From positions 1-8,963 of the forward strand of contig USBP01000041.1 in NCBI GenBank assembly GCA_900552985.1: a stretch of 8,963 nt of DNA, in the 5' to 3' direction. The notes beneath the pieces are model-generated. The model made no database searches. It was not told the DNA's origin and was given only the letters and a program-made list of their open reading frames with translations. Both the position numbers and the translations under genes were made by a program. Below, in pieces: positions 6,233 through 8,963 of this stretch. Origin of the DNA: an uncultured Oscillospiraceae bacterium. GTDB lineage: Bacteria; Bacillota; Clostridia; Oscillospirales; Acutalibacteraceae. Each line of letters begins with the position of its first letter. The first letter of the stretch is position 1.

Positions 6233-8169
6233 GCCGTGGCGCTGAACCCGCGCGTGATGAAGCCGATGATCTCGTCGCCCGGCAGCGGGCTGCAGCAGCG
6301 CGCAAACTTAATCAGGCAGTTGTCAATCCCCTCCACGATCACGCCCTCGCTGCTCCTGACACGTTTCTTCGGCGGCGTGATGACAACCTCAGGCGGTCGA
6401 TCCGCTTTAATCAGCTTGTAGTAGGCTTCCTTGATGGCAGGCATCATGCGCTGGATGGAGATGCCTCCGTAACCGATAGCGGCATAGAAATCCTCCATGG
6501 AGTTGCAATGCTGCCGCTCTGCAAGCTTCTGCAAAAACTCCTTGAGCGCATCGTCTGTCAGGCGGATATTGTTGCGCCGGAATTCCCGCTCAAGCTCCGC
6601 CTTGCCCTCGGCAATATTCTCCTCCCGTTTCTCCTTTTTGTACCAGGCGCGGATTTTGCCGCGCGCCTCACTGGTGCGCACGATCTTCAGCCAATCCCGG
6701 CTTGGGCCTTTGCCAGGCTGCGCCGAGGTGAGCACCTCGACAATCTCGCCGGTTTTTACCTGATAATCGAGCGGGACGATCCTGCCGTCTACCTTTGCGC
6801 CCACCATGCGGTTGCCCACGGCAGAGTGGATGGCATAGGCGAAATCGATGACCGTTGCGCCGCTGGGGAGGTTGATCACATCGCCGCGCGGCGTAAAGAC
6901 GAACACATCGTCCGGCACGAGGTCGCTTTTGATCGTCTGGACGATATCCTCCACATTTTCGCTGTCCTTCTGGTTTTCAAGCAGCTGGCGGATCCATGCA
7001 AGCCGCTCCTCAAATTTATCCTTGCCGGACATGCCAAGCTTATATTTCCAGTGCGCGGCGATGCCGTACTCCGCTGTGTAGTGCATTTCCCAAGTGCGGA
7101 TCTGCACCTCAAACGGCACGCCCTCCTTGCCGATAACGGTTGTGTGGAGGGATTGATACATATTCGGCTTCGGCGTGGAGATATAATCCTTGAAGCGGCC
7201 CGGGATCGGGCGGAACATATCGTGAATGATGCCCAGGCAGTTATAGCAGTCGATTACGGAATCGACAATGATGCGCACAGCGTAGATATCATAAATCTCA
7301 TCGAAGTTATGATTCTGCATATACATTTTGCGGTAGATGCCGTGCACGCTTTTGATGCGGCCGTCAATGTGCGCGCCGGGCACAACCTGATCGACGCGCG
7401 CCTGGATGCGGGCCTTAATTTCCTCCAAAAATTCCCGCCGCGCGTTGCCCTGCAACTGGATGGATTCCTCAATCTCGTGGTAGGCAACCGGGTCGAGATA
7501 GCTGATGGCAAGATCCTCCAGCTCCTCCTTGATGGCGCGGATACCGAGCCGGTGCGCGATGGGAGCGTAGATTTCCAGCGTTTCCAGCGCCGTATCGCGC
7601 CGCTTTTGCGGCGGCTTAAAATTCAGCGTGCGCATATTGTGCAGGCGGTCCGCCAGCTTGATGATGATAACGCGGATATCCTGCGACATTGCCAGCAGCA
7701 TCTTGCGGATATTCTCCGCCTGCTGCTCCTCCTTGGTGGAGAGCGGCACCTTGCCCAGCTTGGTCACGCCGTCCACGAGGTAGGCCACAGCTTTGCCGAA
7801 CTTGGCCGTGATATCCTCCAACGTTTCATCCGTATCCTCCACCACATCGTGCAGCAGCGCGGCGATAACGGATTCCTGATCCATCCCCATCTCCGCGAGG
7901 ATACGCGCCACACAGATGGGGTGAATGATATAGGGCTCCCCGGAATAGCGCAGCTGGCCCTCATGCGCCTGGCGGGCGAGGGCATAGGCTTTATCAACCT
8001 GGGCAATCTCCGCATCGGTGAAGCTTTTGGTCAGCAGCTCCCGCAAGGGGGCATAGCCGTCGCCCGCCTTGGGCGCGGCCGGCTGCGTCTCTGGCTTTGC
8101 GGCGTTATCCCGAATCACCGGCAGGCTGCCGTGCAGCTCCGTGTTAAGCGTCTCTTTTGGCTGTGCCAT
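6190..8169 (-). CDS. relA: Bifunctional (p)ppGpp synthetase/hydrolase Rel, frameshifted before the ACT domain
   Basis: The stringent-response enzyme that makes (p)ppGpp from ATP and GTP/GDP and hydrolyses it. The HD hydrolase domain (about 55-205) shows H83, H107-D108 and D174. The synthetase domain (about 260-380) has GRIKSVHGIYRKM, the RFKD motif (325-328) that marks bifunctional enzymes as opposed to EXDD in E. coli RelA, and YQSLHTTV. The TGS domain lies at about 420-482 and the paired cysteines at 625-626. Reading as written runs out of register after about G641: the next 18 residues are unrelated and a stop follows at 6190-6192. The expected continuation lies one frame back in 5894-6232, so the intact protein would have about 755 residues, normal for Rel. 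All catalytic residues are retained, so a truncated protein could still be active but lack ACT control. ATG 8169 has AGGAGG eight bases upstream and lies inside recJ. Confidence 0.93.
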   Translation of the reverse strand: MAQPKETLNTELHGSLPVIRDNAAKPETQPAAPKAGDGYAPLRELLTKSFTDAEIAQVDKAYALARQAHEGQLRYSGEPYIIHPICVARILAEMGMDQESVIAALLHDVVEDTDETLEDITAKFGKAVAYLVDGVTKLGKVPLSTKEEQQAENIRKMLLAMSQDIRVIIIKLADRLHNMRTLNFKPPQKRRDTALETLEIYAPIAHRLGIRAIKEELEDLAISYLDPVAYHEIEESIQLQGNARREFLEEIKARIQARVDQVVPGAHIDGRIKSVHGIYRKMYMQNHNFDEIYDIYAVRIIVDSVIDCYNCLGIIHDMFRPIPGRFKDYISTPKPNMYQSLHTTVIGKEGVPFEVQIRTWEMHYTAEYGIAAHWKYKLGMSGKDKFEERLAWIRQLLENQKDSENVEDIVQTIKSDLVPDDVFVFTPRGDVINLPSGATVIDFAYAIHSAVGNRMVGAKVDGRIVPLDYQVKTGEIVEVLTSAQPGKGPSRDWLKIVRTSEARGKIRAWYKKEKREENIAEGKAELEREFRRNNIRLTDDALKEFLQKLAERQHCNSMEDFYAAIGYGGISIQRMMPAIKEAYYKLIKADRPPEVVITPPKKRVRSSEGVIVEGIDNCLIKFARCCSPLPGDEIIGFITRGFSATACLSTSGIARTCRR

Positions 8170-8963
8170 CGCTGTCGCCTCCTATTGCCCGCAGGCTCTG
8201 CAAAATCTGGGAATCATCAAGGTTTACTTTTATTGTATCCGGCGGAAGGAGAATATTCCCCTCTTCGGTTTTCTGAATCAGATGGAGCTCCTGCAAAGCG
8301 TCCAGAGCAACCTGTACCTGGCAGAAATTCCCGCCTTTCCCCATGAGGCGAAGGCAGAGCAGTTCGGCGCCAAAGCGCCAGCCGGCGTGCGCGCGCAGCA
8401 TGCGGTAAAGCTGCGCCATCTGCTCCCTGGAGGGCAGCGCCCGCCGCGCTTGCTCCATCGTATGCAGCTCTCCGCGGCGGTACGCTTCATAAAGCCGTTG
8501 AGACGCGAGCAGCGCGTCCTCATCCATACCGGAGAGCCGCATGTCATGAACCTGGATAGAGAGATCTGCGCGCCCGCGAAACTCGCTGCGGGAGACCCGC
8601 ACAGCCAGATCGGCCACATCCCCGATCTGATAGGGAAATTCCGCGGGAGAAACGCCAAACCGCACCGCTGTAATCTGCACGCCGCCACGCGAAAAACGCA
8701 GGCGCAGATGCTTGCCGCCGCCCACCGGCTGCACGGCCTCCAGCCGCATCCGGAACAGGCCGAACAGCGGCTGTGGATTGCCTGCGCCAAAGGGCTCGAG
8801 CGCGCTGACCGCATCCACCATATCCAGCGTGAGATAGACGGGGTTCAGGCGGCAATCCAGCCGCAAGATAGGGTATGGCATGTCCTGCTGCGAGGCATAG
8901 GCGTTGATTGCCTCGCGGAAAGCGTCGATCCCGCCGGCCGAAAGCTCCAGGCCGGCCGCCAGC
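8144..8963 (-). CDS. recJ: Single-stranded-DNA exonuclease RecJ, C-terminal part (partial)
   Basis: The last 272 residues are visible; the N-terminal DHH catalytic domain lies beyond the right edge. The fragment opens with LAAGLELSAGGIDAFREAIN, the end of the DHHA1 domain. The RecJ-specific LEPFGAGNPQPLFGL follows at about residues 56-70 of the fragment and leads into the OB-fold, with LRLRFSRGGVQITAVRFG. The last 120 residues contain a helical region (EQMAQLYRMLRAHAGW) and a likely winged helix, the extension found in Firmicute RecJ proteins. RecJ degrades single-stranded DNA 5' to 3' in recombination and mismatch repair. It overlaps the rel start by 26 bases, so the two are probably translated together. 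In many Firmicutes an apt gene separates recJ from rel; it is absent here. Confidence 0.92.
   Translation of the reverse strand, partial: LAAGLELSAGGIDAFREAINAYASQQDMPYPILRLDCRLNPVYLTLDMVDAVSALEPFGAGNPQPLFGLFRMRLEAVQPVGGGKHLRLRFSRGGVQITAVRFGVSPAEFPYQIGDVADLAVRVSRSEFRGRADLSIQVHDMRLSGMDEDALLASQRLYEAYRRGELHTMEQARRALPSREQMAQLYRMLRAHAGWRFGAELLCLRLMGKGGNFCQVQVALDALQELHLIQKTEEGNILLPPDTIKVNLDDSQILQSLRAIGGDSDGTAKRDA
8178..8183 (-). promoter_or_regulatory. Ribosome binding site of rel inside recJ
   Basis: Perfect AGGAGG on the minus strand, eight bases before the rel ATG at 8169. It lies within the last codons of recJ and supports the 8169 start. Confidence 0.85.

Noticed and set aside
6223..6250. Programmed -1 ribosomal frameshift in rel
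   Set aside because: No slippery heptamer is present at the frame change, and Rel is not known to use one. Mutation or sequence error is simpler.
6508..8346. A 612-codon open frame on the plus strand
   Set aside because: It is antisense to rel and recJ, whose motifs are unmistakable. Its translation has no recognisable domain, so it reflects base composition.

Overview
The window looks like a chromosomal segment of a Gram-positive Firmicute, most likely a clostridial (gut-type) lineage. It is moderately GC-rich, has strong AGGAGG-type ribosome binding sites, is tightly packed, and carries a Ktr/Trk potassium uptake system, a bifunctional Rel (p)ppGpp enzyme and a clostridial-style RecJ. This placement is an inference from gene families, not a phylogenetic result.

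Layout. A plus-strand operon fills about 1-3748: the 3' end of a KdpD-like sensor kinase, a KdpE-like response regulator, the K+ channel subunit KtrB/TrkH, the cytosolic RCK gating subunit KtrA/TrkA, and a DUF368 (PopT-type) polytopic membrane protein. The genes overlap or nearly abut, so they are probably co-transcribed. The first four form a potassium-homeostasis module: a Kdp-type two-component system beside a Ktr/Trk transporter rather than beside a KdpABC pump. The DUF368 gene starts inside the ktrA stop codon, and its family is linked to undecaprenyl-phosphate recycling in the cell envelope.

A strong hairpin at 3789-3833 lies at the converging gene ends and can terminate transcription in both directions. 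About 3834-4000 holds a short orphan coding-like fragment on the minus strand and nothing else I can name.

A minus-strand operon runs from the right edge down to about 4000: recJ (5' end outside the window), rel/relA, crcB, rsuA and a peptidase E-like (S51) gene. Two genes in it are broken as written. rel has a frameshift that detaches its C-terminal ACT domain (6190-8169 followed by 5894-6232). The peptidase gene has an in-frame TAG at codon 13 (4649-4651). Either lesion could be real decay or a sequence error, and together they are the most checkable anomalies in the window. I found no mobile element, CRISPR array, tRNA or rRNA, and no clearly novel system.
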